Below, piece by piece: positions 1-12,000 of a stretch of DNA of 64,000 nt. Numbering within the stretch: position 1 is the first letter of the stretch; each line of letters starts with the position of its first letter. Position numbers and translations under genes: made by a program. The notes beneath the pieces are model-generated. The model ran no database searches. It saw only the letters and a program-made list of their open reading frames with translations, and had not been told where the DNA came from. The stretch covers positions 1 to 64,000 of the forward strand of contig JAJEKV010000413.1 in assembly GCA_021234155.1 (NCBI GenBank). The letters run 5' to 3'. This stretch comes from Isoetes taiwanensis. Its lineage: Eukaryota > Streptophyta > Lycopodiopsida > Isoetales > Isoetaceae.

Positions 1-566
1 TATGCAAATATAGATGGATAGAGGGGAAGTTACCGAATAATTTTAAAATATTTGAACCATTTAAAAATTCAACATTCCACATTTGAACCCTTTTAAAGAT
101 TCCACATTCGACGGCAAAAGTTCTTCAATGATTTCAAGAAGCTGAGAACGAAGAACAGAGCATTGATGGAGGGTGTTGGGGTGATCAAAGAGAAATTCCC
201 GCCATATTTTGAGCAAAGATTTTAAAACAAGGTAAAAGCATTTGAGATCTTCCCTAGATATATAAAACTCGCGGATCTTGCAAAAGCTTTGCAAAAACTA
301 TGGACTCCATCTTGACAAAACTCCTAGAACTCTATTGATCTACAAAAAAAAAAAAAAAAACGGGTCTAATTCTCGTGAAAACTAATCCCCTAAACTCTCG
401 TTTGTAAAACCGCCTCCCTATTTCTATTTTGTCGGGGAATGAAGGTTGGTCCTCCGTTCCTAGTTTTGAAGACCCGCCCCCATTAACACCAGTAGGGGAC
501 TCCATCTGCAAAATAAGGAATAGAATCCCAACCTCATAAATTCCCTTATACATCCCCCATCAGCGG
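1..566. other. Intergenic, no gene recognised
   Basis: I see no supported gene here. The open frames are short, overlap each other on both strands and match no family I recognise. A homopolymer A run lies at about 343-360. The stretch ends at the inverted-repeat element that starts at 567. Confidence 0.5.
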
Positions 567-713
567 TAAATGTCGACGCTGACATGTTATACCCAATTTT
601 AAATGGCAAAAATCCGGGCTAAGTCCACAAAACGGTGTAATTTTTTGGCGTGGCTATAACATGTCAAACACACGGATATACCAATGGATATGCCCGTGGG
701 TATAACATGTCAG
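567..713. repeat. Short inverted-repeat element upstream of the carbonic anhydrase pseudogene
   Basis: A perfect 16-bp inverted repeat, CTGACATGTTATACCC at 579-594 and GGGTATAACATGTCAG at 698-713, brackets about 100 bases. The left part (567-632) recurs with substitutions at 60795-60861, sharing the core AAATGGCAAAAAATCCG and the word GTCCACAAAA. It is therefore a dispersed family and not local chance. The inverted repeat suggests a miniature inverted-repeat element or an RNA hairpin. No target duplication could be defined. Confidence 0.55.
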
Positions 714-907
714 CCTCCCATATTTACTGCGCTCCCATCCATCCACTTGAAATGCAAATAAAAGATAGACTAGATAGTGGGGAGCTAATGAATGCACCGA
801 AATATTATTCGATGGCATTTCCACATTTAAACATTTTTAAAGAAAAGACACTGCTTTTTGGACAACGTGTACTTATTGACAACCCCGGGCATTTCTTCAA
901 TTCAGCT

Positions 908-1995
908 ATGGCGACCAGGGGCCTAGCTCTCACGCTTGGCCTTGCCTTTCTTTCCATACTTGGAGCTGCTTTAGGTCTGTTTTCATCATACTTCCCTATC
1001 TACATCAAATGCTCCTTGTTAATCTAATTTGTGTTTTTTCTTTTTTTTGAACAGGGCAGAGTATGACTATTCCGGCGGTTCCAAGGGCCAGCTCCATTGG
1101 GGAAACCTAAAAGAAGAATGGAGATCTTGTAACAGCGGCAGTATTCAATCTCCTGTGGATGTCAACATCGATAAGGTTATCCCTTTCTGCTCTGCCAGAT
1201 TGCTCAGAACTAATTTTTGTAACGTCGGGCCAAGCTTTACAGTCTAGATCATGATATTGCGGTAAGATTCCTTGCATTTTCCATATAAATCTTTCCTTTG
1301 CGCACAAAATTTATCTCTAAATCTGTAGGTAGAATTTGGCTCTGAGCTGGCTTCTTAAACTTCGATGGTGTAATATATCATCTGAAAGAGTTCCATGTCC
1401 ATGCTCCTAGTGAGCATACATTGGACGGAAAAGGTAAAAGAAATATCATATTTTATAGGCTTCAGATTTACAGGGTGAATTAACAAATAAAACCTGTTAT
1501 AGCTTTTCCTTGAAACTCATCTGGTGCACAAGACAGCAGATTCCAAGATTGCTGTAGTGGCAATATTTTACGAGATAGGAGAGAACGATACGTTTATTGA
1601 ACAGGTACTTTACTCTGTTTTAGTTCCTTCTTATTTTGGCGCAGATAATCAGTCTGAGAACTTATTCGAAACCTCTGTTCAAAACTAGATTGAGCATTTG
1701 CTACCCGCAGTTTCAAAGCATGGGGAAGCTAATATACATTCAGTAGATCCAAGGATTCTGAAAGCGAGAGCACAGGTATTTTCAATATTCTGGATCACTG
1801 ACAAGTCCACCCTGCACAGAAGGGTTATTTGGAATATCTTAGAAAAGGTAAGAACTACTTAAGAAGCTCAGAAATCCTTCAGATATGTAAATTCTGTTAT
1901 GGGTTTTGGTATTTACCATAGTTGATTCGATGATCTAAAAACAGCCTCGTACTCTATCTTTGGATCAGATCAAGTTGATCCAGGATGCCATGGAG
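908..1995 (+). pseudogene. Alpha-type carbonic anhydrase pseudogene, six exon remnants
   Basis: Alpha carbonic anhydrases are zinc enzymes that hydrate CO2; plant members are secreted or enter the plastid through the ER. Exon 1 (908-974) encodes a signal-peptide-like stretch, MATRGLALTLGLAFLSILGA. Exon 2 (1060-1261) gives EYDYSGGSKGQLHWGNL and SIQSPVDV, family hallmarks. Exon 3 (1329-1433) carries FHVHAPSEH with two zinc-ligand histidines, and exon 4 (1503-1604) ETHLVH with the third. Exon 5 (1689-1847) holds SVDPR and, in another frame, SGSLTSPPCTEG. Exon 6 (1945-1995) gives PRTLSLDQIKLIQDAME. Most junctions have GT/AG sites. The reading frame shifts near 1229, 1345, 1510, 1776 and 1823, so no full protein can be made. 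The last family segment is not found after 1995. Decay is recent enough that the ligands and most splice sites survive. Confidence 0.9.
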
Positions 1996-2580
1996 GTAAA
2001 AATCATTGCGTTGATGATTTTGATATTTAAGTCTAGATGAATCTGATCCTGAGCTGGAAAATTGGCAGGGAAAAACAACAGATATACACAGGATATGAAT
2101 GGGCGTCAAATTCTGTACTTCAAGTAACAAAGTAGTAAATGCGCATTGCAAATTGAAGGCAAAGGGAAAACGAAAATAGAAACGTATGGTATGGAGTATA
2201 CCATTGTGTAAAATTAATGCATGGTGATGGAATGTAGTCTGTTGTGAAGCATGTGGCCAGGTGAGAGTATAACGTAAAGGAATATATTACCAATCATTTT
2301 ACCTAACGCTATTTGTTGATTGGCTATAACATCAATGTCTATCCATTCTCCAGAATGCCACTAGTGATGGCATTCTCCTACAATAGACTAAGAGTGCTTG
2401 AAATTCCTTTTCTAAATTTTGTATCTCCATCTCCAACGAATTTGTTAGGTCCACATGTATTCATTTCAAACCTCATATTATTTTCTTATACAATTTATAA
2501 CTTGTGGGAACATACCCCACGCAATAATTGATATCTATGGCTTTAGAGGCGGGTGCAACTCTCACGGTTTTGTCTTATAT
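1996..2580. other. Intergenic, nothing recognised
   Basis: AT-rich sequence between the end of the recognisable carbonic anhydrase homology and the MITE. The C-terminal coding part of the pseudogene would be expected here but I could not see it. Confidence 0.4.
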
Positions 2581-2583
2581 TAA

Positions 2584-3583
2584 GGCCCTTTTTCCATAGC
2601 AGTCTTATTTTATGGCTGTCACATTTTTATAAGACACTTTTTTGGGCTTCATGTAGCGGCATGTCATAAATAGGGCACCTCCTAAAGAAGTCGATTTTCC
2701 AATACTTAAATATAAGACATGTACTATCAATCTAAGACGTGTCTTATAATCAGGGTTTTCCACAGACCTGCTGGGATGACCATTTTCCAGATCTTGGAGC
2801 AAAGACACAGCAAAGCAATTAACTCGGGAAAGTTGGAGATCCAGACACGGGGAAAGCTTCAACACGCAATTCCTTTTGCCTCACAACCAACCCGGAAGGA
2901 TCCGGACCACGAGAACTGTGTAGAGCAATCACATTCTATGATATATATTAGTTTAACTGAATTTGTTTGGAGAATACTATGGCAAGTTTTCATGCTTATA
3001 AAAGGTTTTCTGCTGCATATCTTAAACCTAGAAGCAAAATGAGATCTTGAATTCAATTTCTAGAAGAACCCACAGAAAGAATAAACCAATTGGGTGATGT
3101 TCAAACAAAGATTCCTACAATTCATTTGAGCTTGGAAGCTTGAATGATCACTGGAACATGGCTTTAAAGCCCAAAGCAAGAATAAAGCTCGAATTTCAGT
3201 GTTTGAAGTACCAACTGGAAAAATTTCGACCTGAAGGGGGAAACCACTGCAACTGTGGCAATCCGACTTGTTTGATATTTGCAATTGTGGCAATCCGGCA
3301 TGTGGCGCTCCATTCCATTCCGGCGTCAATGATTCCAAGACTCCAGCCTGTTTTTTTGGACACGCTAAATTTTAGGCGAAGAAACCCTTTGATTGGATAT
3401 GATTAGACGTCTTATTTTATGGCGGGGGTTTCTCCTGGAAGAAAATAAGACTCCATAGTTGTACAAAATGCTTGTAAGACATGTCTTATAAGTTGTAATG
3501 GAAAAAATAGTGTGTCTTATATGCTTATGTGGCCCAATGATATCTTCATAAATATAAGACATCAGTGTTGTGGAAAAAGGGCC
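2584..3583. mobile_element. PIF/Harbinger-like MITE, 1000 bp
   Basis: The left end reads GGCCCTTTTTCCATAGCA and the right end is its imperfect inverse (TGTTGTGGAAAAAGGGCC). Both are flanked by TAA (2581-2583 and 3584-3586). A 3-bp TAA/TTA duplication with GGCC-type termini is the signature of PIF/Harbinger and Tourist-like elements. Subterminal sequence is full of short inverted words around ATAAGACATGTCTTATA near both ends, as expected of transposase-binding subterminal repeats. The internal open frames are short and unrelated to transposase or DDE domains, so the element is non-autonomous. Confidence 0.8.
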
Positions 3584-3649
3584 TAATTTGTAAGATCATA
3601 ACCCACAAGCAAAGATTTTTTCTATGGCTCAAAAGTGGGCACAACCAAC

Positions 3650-3714
3650 AAATGTAGTGTAGAGTGTGGTCACATGTCCAGTTAGATGCTGCCTAGTGGC
3701 GTGACGTTAAAATA

Positions 3715-3794
<80 letters not shown>
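3650..3794 (+). mobile_element. SINE 3' end with (CTAT)n tail
   Basis: The stretch GATGCTGCCTAGTGGCGTG followed by ACGTTAAAATA leads straight into an 80-bp (CTAT)n array (3715-3794). The same 3' end, in reverse orientation, borders GATA arrays at 5287, 5530 and 5752, so the microsatellite is the tail of a retroposon family. The tRNA-like head is missing, so this copy is 5'-truncated. Confidence 0.7.
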
Positions 3795-4620
3795 GCTAAT
3801 CCAACAACTTCGATGTATGGGTCCCTTTGCATAAATATTGAATTGAGTTGTATACGTTTAATGCCCACTATGATCGGCATACGACCTTGAAGCTTTTGTA
3901 ACAACCGCAAGCCCAAAATAAACCTACAAGCAAGTCGCATACACATTTTCTGAACCATCGAATGGACTATCTTGTCTTGCGTTATATCCACGTCTGATTT
4001 TGCATAGGCTTCTGGGCCATATCAATGCGTCTCATTCTGAATAGATTTAATCTTTGACTTGCGTAGTTCCTTATGACGACCCCAATGGATGTTTTCTCAA
4101 GTTATAAATCCCTTATCTTATCTTGAATCCTAAAGGAAGTCCTCTGTACGGGCCCCCATTCCTTTGACCAGCAACTGACCGGAGATAAATCTCACTATCT
4201 TAGTCCCTATTAGAAATGAGGAGGAGGTAAGTCTCTCTTACTATCTCGACTCCTAATGGAAGGCCTATGTATAGTACGAATCTTCTTCAATAGCCTTACA
4301 GACTGGACATAATATGCAGGCATGCATGGATTTCTTTTATCTATACAAGCATAGAATAGAATAGACTAGATTTTTTAGCATTCACGAAAACCAATAGATC
4401 ATGAAATAAGAAATTTATTGTCGTAGTTACAGCCGCGTCGTGATCACTTCTCCTTATCAAGGAGAGTTTCTACAATATTAGCATTCCATTCCACACTCCC
4501 ACAACTTCTTAGAACACCTCATATGCATGATTTATCATTATATATATTGGAGGTTCTAGATGCGCATCTTCAATTGATGAACCCTCAGTAATCACCACGA
4601 TCTACTTATTTATTCTTGAT
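3795..4620. other. Intergenic, nothing recognised
   Basis: No open frame here matches a family I know. A short ATAGAATAGAATAG run near 4351-4365 resembles the simple-repeat tail of the local LINE family, without recognisable LINE sequence beside it. Confidence 0.4.
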
Positions 4621-4624
4621 TGTT

Positions 4625-4778
4625 TAGATCATCATCACTGCTAAAGTTTTTTCCTTGAAAACCTTTGGAGGCAGGGTTTTTTTAATCCCAAGTAGTAATG
4701 ATTGTACTAGCCAATTGGATGAGTCCCATGACCTCTTGATCTTCATGGACGTTAAAATATCTATTCTATTCTATTCTA
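4625..4778 (+). mobile_element. 5'-truncated LINE 3' end with hairpin module and (CTATT)n tail
   Basis: The module around 4629-4713 (loop words TTTTTTCCTTGAAAACC and GGGTTTTTTTAATCCC) aligns with the 3' region of the minus-strand LINE at 11.9 kb. It is followed by CCAATTGG, then TTCATGGACGTTAAAATAT, then a (CTATT)n tail ending at 4777. The flanking arms TCATCACTGCT and AGTAGTAATGA can pair with one mismatch and one G-U pair. It is either a short LINE copy or a SINE sharing the LINE tail. Confidence 0.65.
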
Positions 4779-4861
4779 GTGGAAATACGAATAAAATAGT
4801 CTTTAGTCCAACAAAAAATAACTTTTGGATGTAATAATAGAGTTGCACTCATATTCCATTA

Positions 4862-4945
4862 AGCGCCCGGGCCTTTGGTCCAATGGTAACACACTAAGTT
4901 TAGAACATGTATGTCTCGACTTCGAGACAGTCCAGAGTCGCATTA
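4862..4945 (+). mobile_element. tRNA-derived SINE head
   Basis: A box A-like stretch TTGGTCCAATGGTAACA (4875-4891) and a box B-like stretch TCTCGACTTCGAGACAG (4913-4930) have the spacing of an internal RNA polymerase III promoter. Copies with the same layout occur on the minus strand near 6300, 21770 and 38660. The body of the SINE downstream is not clearly preserved. A (GAATA)n stretch at about 4985-4999 may be the tail of another insertion on the opposite strand. Confidence 0.65.
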
Positions 4946-5065
4946 TTTAGACCCATCTCATAGCCTAATGTAGGGTTCCATATAGAATAGAATAGGTTTT
5001 TTTTATCATCCTTAAGCCTTCCCTCCAAAATTCAGCCTTTCTCGGAGATTCTCTTGCTCTGGATA

Positions 5066-5797
<732 letters not shown>

Positions 5798-6230
5798 CCA
5801 CACACCACACTACATTGCTTGGTTGGAACCTGCCCCCAACCACCTTACATTGCTAGGCAACATCCAACCGGAACATGTGACCACACACCACACTACATTG
5901 CTTGGTTGGAACTGCCTTTAACCACCTTTTACATTGCAGGGCAAAGATCCAACCGGGAACATGTGACCACACACCACACTACATTGCTTGGTTGGAACCT
6001 GCCCCCAACCACCTTACATTGCTTGTGACCCCCTGCCCCCAACCACCTTACATTGCGTACACACTACATTGCTTGGTTGGAACCTGCCCCCAACCACCTT
6101 ACATTGCTTGTGACCCCCTGCCCCCAACCACCTTTACATTGCGTACACACTACATTGCTTGGTTGGAACCTGCCTCAACCACCTTTACATTGCTTGTGAC
6201 CCCCGCCCCCCAACCACCTTACATTAAATG
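5798..6230. repeat. Satellite-like array derived from the SINE body
   Basis: The words ACATTGCTTGGTTGGAAC and CCCCAACCACCTTACATTGC recur about five times with unit lengths of roughly 60 to 90 bp. The single-copy version of this stretch is the body of the SINE seen at 38580-38630. The array therefore arose by local amplification inside the SINE, whose head lies just to the right at 6262-6340. Open frames on the plus strand simply translate the repeat. Confidence 0.8.
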
Positions 6231-6261
6231 CATTTGGGATTTGACCCCCAACAGTACTGAG

Positions 6262-6340
6262 TGAGATTTTGGGCGGTCTCGAACTCGAGACCACATTGCA
6301 AAGGAACTAGTGTGTTACCACTAGACCAAACGCTTCTTGT
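6262..6340 (-). mobile_element. tRNA-derived SINE head, minus strand
   Basis: Read on the minus strand, box A is TTTGGTCTAGTGGTAACAC and box B GGTCTCGAGTTCGAGACC, both close to the polymerase III consensus. This is the best preserved head in the window. Its body and tail extend left through the amplified array to the GATA tail at 5718-5751. Confidence 0.8.
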
Positions 6341-6404
6341 CTTTAGAATTGACACATGTTGCTTCTTGTCTTTAGAGTATTCTTGATTATGTACACCTTG
6401 TTAG

Positions 6405-6930
6405 AGGAAAAGAATAGATTAGAATAGAATAGCATATATTTGTATCATCCATGGAGACCAATTGGTCTATGGCACCCAAACAAAGAGAATAACAAGCGTA
6501 CTACTGTCAGGATTAAAAACCTTGCTCCAAAGATCTTTGGGGAAAAACCTTGGTAGTAATAAGCATGCTGACAAACTTTACAATAACACTTTAGGGTACA
6601 AATAAATACCATACTAGAGGACATACATGTATCCATGGCCTCTTGAAGATATGATCCCAGTAAGCCCATAGAGGCCATGTCTAATTGCACATGTAGTGGC
6701 TAGTTAGGGGGAACTAACTCAATATAGCATGCCCGGATATGATCGAATGTTAGACAAGTCTGAAGTACATGGCATTCATCTTCAATGGCTCCCTACTGAA
6801 AACAGGGACATATCATGTCCTCGCGTGCCTTTTGAAGCCATCTGCTATCTGAACGCAGAAGCAATGCACAATCGTGCAAATGGAAGCTATCAGACTGCGC
6901 TAAGGAGAAAGAAATGGCACATGTAGAAAT
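6405..6930 (-). mobile_element. 5'-truncated LINE copy, C-terminal coding end and 3' UTR
   Basis: This copy aligns along its length with the 3' end of the LINE at 11.8-12.3 kb. It has the (GAATA)n tail at 6420-6432, GGAGACCAATTGG, the hairpin module (6498-6568), and upstream a coding end with the motif EDECH followed by a cysteine (about 6765-6790, minus frame). The same motif occurs in the larger copy near 12195, consistent with the C-terminal CCHC-like knuckle of non-LTR retrotransposon proteins. The 81-residue minus frame 6445-6690 is the tail of that protein running into the 3' UTR. Confidence 0.75.
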
Positions 6931-7059
6931 TATTCTTTAGATTATTTCCTATTTGTATATTTTAAGAAGCACATGGCATTGGGCAATGCAATTACCTTCT
7001 ACTTATGTGGCGTAAGACAATTTCAAGTATCGAGGTCAAGATGGGATCGAGTATTTTAT
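6931..7059. other. Intergenic
   Basis: Short spacer between the truncated LINE copy and the direct repeat at 7060; nothing recognised. Confidence 0.4.
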
Positions 7060-7186
7060 ATAAATTTATTTAATGTTATCAAACCAAAAGTATGAAATAA
7101 TTATACACCACCCATGTCAACATTAGATTTACTTCTAACCATTCTTAAGGCACCATTTAACAAGTTGAATTCAATATTCGGACTCA
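7060..7186. repeat. Dispersed direct repeat, copy 1
   Basis: This about 125-bp segment, with TTATCAAACCAAAAGT, CACCCATGTCAACAT and TTGAATTCAATATTCG, recurs in the same orientation at 8256-8382 with scattered changes. The 1.07 kb between the copies has no recognisable gene. The pair could be the ends of a small element, but I could not find terminal motifs or target duplications. Confidence 0.6.
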
Positions 7187-8255
7187 GATAAGCATCCATG
7201 CTTAATCTTTTAATCTTTAAGCTATTTGAACATGTATAAGTATTTTAGAAAGATGCTTTTGGATATTATTGTTAAATGATTGCTTAAGAAGACAACATGT
7301 GGGGGAGGGGGAGGGGTGGAAAGTAAAAAAAAAAATCCATGTGAGAGATCTGCGAGTTCTATTGTGGCATGCAAGCATCTGTAGGAAAAATAGGAAAATG
7401 CAGGCAGATTTGTGAGCAAGACATACCTGTGGAAGAATACTGATAGTTATGTAGGTCATATGTGAAATTATTGGCACCAAAACCAGAGAAATTGGTATGC
7501 AAGAATCGAGATCACCCCATCCCTAGTCCTGATAAGAATAGGGAAAATTGGCAGACACAAATTCAGTTAACTCTGTTGCCACAAACAGAGAAATGGGGAT
7601 TTTGTGGAAAAAAAATAAATGTATTTCACCTATTGCAACAAGCAAGGGTGGATTATCCCCCCAAATTTCTGCACTTATAGCCATGCTTGTGCCTTGTTCC
7701 TTCATGAGCAGTTCTGTGTCTCAGAAAGCTCCAATAATGCAGACGGGCATTGCTGATTTAAAAATTGTTCTTCAGTAATATTGAAAACAAACAAAAAAAT
7801 GGATTTTCATCAAATTCGTTCAAAGCGTGGTTGCAGCAATCTGGCAGATAAATAAAGGATTAATACGTCTAAATTATGATAACCATATTGGGTTTACAAT
7901 ATTGGCATGGTGACGAATCTGTATCCAATTGAATCTATTGAAGATGTATCTGCTCGATAAGGCAGATGTCAGCAATATTGGAGTTGTATTCCATTACCAC
8001 ATTACGCTTTCGCTCAATTTGGGTAATTCTTTGCATTTTGCACCTGATCTAGCGGTCAAATCAATTATTTTTGCAAAATGTAAAGGGTAGAATAGAGTAC
8101 CCAGCTATGCTAGAGTGCTCGAAAAACTGAAGCAACTTGAACATGTTTGAACTCTGGGTTGCATTGAATTACAATATATTCTCAAAGAAGAAATGGTTGG
8201 AGCAAACTACAAAACAATATACCAGTCCGGACATAAGGACATACAGTTAACATAA
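7187..8255. other. Intergenic between direct repeats
   Basis: No family is recognised. A G-rich run (GTGGGGGAGGGGGAGGGGTG, about 7300-7318) stands out. Short open frames on both strands at 7462-7778 overlap and look like chance. Confidence 0.4.
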
Positions 8256-8382
8256 AAACAATTTATTTAACATTATCAAACCAAAAGTGTGAAATAATAT
8301 ACACCCATGTCAACATCAGGTTTACTTCTAAAACCGTTGTTAAGACACCATTTCACAAATTGAATTCAATATTCGAACTTTA
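8256..8382. repeat. Dispersed direct repeat, copy 2
   Basis: Second copy of the 7060-7186 segment, same orientation, with small indels, for example one TA missing in the ATAATTATACACC stretch. Confidence 0.6.
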
Positions 8383-10250
8383 CGGGGGCCACCCATTATA
8401 AGACAGATAGACGAATAAATACAGCTTTTAATGTTCATGAGAAGCCAAAGCTTATGAGACACACGCCTAGATGGGACCTGCCCCTACCACTGCCCCTACA
8501 ACTGTACATGGCTCAAGTGGGTTCTTCCACCACTAGCATTTAATAATCATGACCATTTTCACAACGAGACATTGAACACGTGCAATTTAAATGCAAGACG
8601 ATATTTAGTCTATCCAAAGCACTGAAATCAAGTAATGAGGCAAATGCATAGAAATGAACATGATAAAACTCAGCTGCATGCCATTTAGTACCAGATTGAA
8701 ACTTCTATTTGAATTTACACGTGATATAGAGAGGATTTTTTTCCAAATCTATAGACAAACTCGAAGGTAAAAATTGCTTAAAAAAGGATTGAGTTAAAAG
8801 GCAGTTGAGATAATCAAATTGGGGCCCCAAAGCATGCTAAACATAAATAAAAATCTAGTTTAGAAATCAAGATAATCCATTGGAAAATCTCATTCTTTAC
8901 ATTGTTGTGTTACTAATGGCGCCAATTAATGGAGCTTTACATGAAGAAATTTACATAATGGGATCACAATATGCTCAAAACTAGCCATTAAAATGACTAC
9001 AAATCAAATATCATCCCTAAGAGCAATCTAAAATTCCTTGTTGTTTTTGTCCAAATTAACTCAAAAGTTAAAAAATAAGGCATGTTAATGTTTAAAGACA
9101 ATACTAAATTGGAGGCCAAAACGAATGCATTATTGAGACTTTGTACAATTATCCAGTACTCTACTTAGTTTTATGGCCCCTTATTAATAGTGTGCTTATG
9201 TCCGTAACAATTGACTTTACAGTTTAGTTTTCCCAATAAATTAGAAGCACTATTACTACAATTTATGTAATTTGCATACAATTAGAGAAGCATGGTGTCT
9301 AACTGAAACTTGCCATTTATTTTAATGCTAACGGTACATATTCATTTATATAGATATATGCACAAGTTACTTTGATTGTTTACACGACTCCAAGGATGGT
9401 AAGGTTGTTAAATAGTTCGCTCTTTCAGAGGAATATACACTATTAAGCAATGAAGAGTTGCAATCCAATGGAATACTCGATAGTTGCGATTTAGTCTGGC
9501 AATGCATATTTTGTGATGCTATGTGGTTACTTATAACCCGAAATGTTATTTGGGTAGCAAAATGACGTCCATTTAAGCTATCAAGTTATTGTGCTTCTAG
9601 GATACGGGAGTATGCATGCAACACCATGCATTTTTGGGTTGTTTGGAAGGTCACTACATTATTCATCAACTTCTCATCGGCATTTTCTCATCTCTGTTTG
9701 CAATATGTTCTTCTATTTTTAACTGGAAAGCTCCTTCCTACTTGGATCGACCATAACTGGAGCTTTTTCCCGTGTTCTAGCATGTTCTTTCTCGGTCTTG
9801 TTTTTTGTTTGGACACATTCCTTCAATCTTCAGTCTTGATCTCATTTTTTAAGAATAGAAGTCCTCTTTTGATCGAGAGTATTTGACGTATTCCTGCAAG
9901 CCCGTCACTAAGATCTGACCATCGGATTAGGATTCTAGGATGGGCAAGCATGCATATGACCAATACTTTCTTCCTCGATTGTCAGAGTACTGCTTAATAA
10001 GCTTATAGAAGATGCAATGTTGGTTTTGTACAATGTATAAGGGCATTCTATCAATGCTCTACATAGTACTCTTGTGGATGCACTTAGTTTAAAAGGGATA
10101 CGCCATGTGCGAGGAAGAGGCTAGCAAAAACCCCTTCGTATACGCCTTATCTAAGATCCAGAAAACACTTTTCCATATGAGGTACATCATTAAAGTACCT
10201 CAAAAAACTCCTCCTCTCAGACGCATGCAGATGCGCTTTTAACTAAGAAA
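8383..10250. other. Intergenic, nothing recognised
   Basis: AT-rich, no coding signal that I can support. The plus frame at 9626-9886 is hydrophobic and isolated, and I see no splice partners or known domain. Confidence 0.45.
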
Positions 10251-10289
10251 AACCAATATCATCCACTCACATGTTATATATATGGTCTA

Positions 10290-10545
10290 CACTATGTGAA
10301 ACCCTGGGATATGCCTACAAGTATCTTGTAGAATTTTATAAGAACACACTTTGGGAACATTGTATCATCAGGCGTGTGTGGCTGCTGGTTGGAGAGCACT
10401 TTATTGAATGCAAAACAATTGTTTTTGCATGATTGGTCATGGAAAGCCCACTTGTTTCGGGCTTCATTAGAGCCTATTTTACTGTATAGTTCAGAAATGT
10501 GGGGGCTTGCCATTAATGTTGCAAAAACTCCTTTTTCACTTGAAA
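10290..10545 (+). pseudogene. LINE fragment, region downstream of reverse transcriptase
   Basis: On the plus strand the frames read VAAGWRALY, MQNNC and then, after a frameshift, AHLFRASLEPILLYSSEMWG. These match AGWKALYAMQNN and HLFRALVEPVLLYGAEVWG in the minus-strand LINE at 12.8-12.9 kb. It is therefore a second, more decayed member of the same family in opposite orientation. An in-frame stop and at least one frameshift exclude function. Confidence 0.75.
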
Positions 10546-11644
10546 CCTAGGACAAAAGATGGGCTTTTGGCCTCTTCAACATTACCGCCATGAGCGCCAT
10601 CTCCACTATATCTTCAAGGTGCATCACAGGATAATAATACGTATTCTCTTCTCGTGCTTGCCATCGCTGAATCTCCTCAACGTTTGAAAAGGTGTTGGAA
10701 AGAGCATTGTAATGCATGGTTTGCTCCATGGTCTGTGCAATTGGAACATTACATGGTGCTTGCAAGTTTTGATCCTGAGCTTTTGGAATAGGGGAAGCAA
10801 ATTTTTTGTGTTAATTAATATGAATGGTTTGGCAATGTGATGTAGAGAGGTTTAAATCACAAGTGCAGATTATATCCTTGTTGCTTCACTTCACTACTCT
10901 CTCTTCATCTTTTCTAGTCAATCCTCTACAAACTCTCATAAACAGCTAAAATCAAAATAATGTGGAAAACCCCCTCTTTACATCTGTTCAATCCTGATAA
11001 AACCTCTGCTTATAAATACAAATTCGTTGTATTTCATCTATTCTAGTTTGTGGTCCAGACTTCTAGAGGGATGCCTGTAAAGAACTTGATTATATCTATA
11101 GTTAAATAGCGCCTCTACCTTTCTACGTGGGCCACTTGCATAAAACAAACTGCAAATAATAATATTTGGCATGCTATTTATTGACTTTGGACATTATCTG
11201 CTGCATTTAGAGCCCTGGCATTGGTGAAATTGGCACAACACCAAACATAATCTTTATTATGTTGCAGATATGCATTGGAATCTTTATTATGTTGCAGATA
11301 TGCATTGTGAAGATTAAGGAAGGTTAAATGATCCCCCTCTTCATGAGAAAACATTGCCTTAGCCTTATCTCCTGCTTTGTGAGCTTCCCTCGGACGAGAA
11401 AATAGTGTGGCACAGACAACATTGCAGTAATGGAAAACATCTCCACTTACATCTAACATCTGACATGGTTTTTTAGCTTCACATTACCTATGCAACTTTA
11501 AATTTGATTATAAAAATAAACATGACTAATATTGAGGCTTTACAAATGATTAAATGAGAAGTGTAAGAACCTGTGGTTTAGAAGACTGTCCCCATAATCT
11601 TCTGAAGATGCTTGCAACCTTGTTGATCTAGGCAAAGATACGAT
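10546..11644. other. Intergenic with a small tandem repeat
   Basis: No gene is supported. A 30-bp unit (ATCTTTATTATGTTGCAGAT plus TATGCATTG) is tandemly duplicated at about 11248-11309. Confidence 0.45.
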
Positions 11645-11690
11645 ATTTATTAGTTAGCTAGTTAGCTAGTTAGTTAGTAGTGACACTATA
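11645..11690 (-). mobile_element. (TTAG)n retroposon tail
   Basis: TTTATTAGTTAGCTAGTTAG at this place is repeated at 21312-21340, where it ends a tRNA-headed element on the minus strand. The sequence to the right of this copy does not match the 21.4 kb element well, so only the tail is supported. Confidence 0.45.
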
Positions 11691-11823
11691 TTGCAATGTG
11701 TCCGCAATAAAAAATAGTATTTTTCTAACATATGATTGTGGAAGGTTAATTGTGGTATTCCTATTGAAATACGTATTTGGATGATGGTGGCACCTGGGTT
11801 ATGTTTGGAAACCGACGTGGATT

Positions 11824-12000
11824 TGTGTTAGAATAGAATAGAATAGAATAGGTTTTTAGCGTCCACGGAGACCAATTGGCCTATGGGATCCAAACAAAAA
11901 GAGAGCAACAAGCGTATTACTGACAGGATTAAAAAACCCCCGCCCCAAAGGGTTTTCGAGGGAAAAACCTTAGCAGTAATAAGCATGCTATCACACCGCG
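11824..12000 (-). mobile_element. LINE 3' UTR with hairpin module and (TATTC)n tail
   Basis: On the minus strand the LINE ends with a hairpin module (11912-11984), then CCAATTGGTCTCCGTGGACG, CTAAAAACC and a (TATTC)n tail (11831-11850). The arms GCTTATTACTG and CAGTAATACGC pair at 10 of 11 positions. A 3' hairpin and a short-repeat tail are typical of non-LTR elements whose reverse transcriptase recognises its own RNA end. Related ends occur at 4.6, 6.5, 26.05, 28.7, 42.6 and 61.65 kb. Confidence 0.75.
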
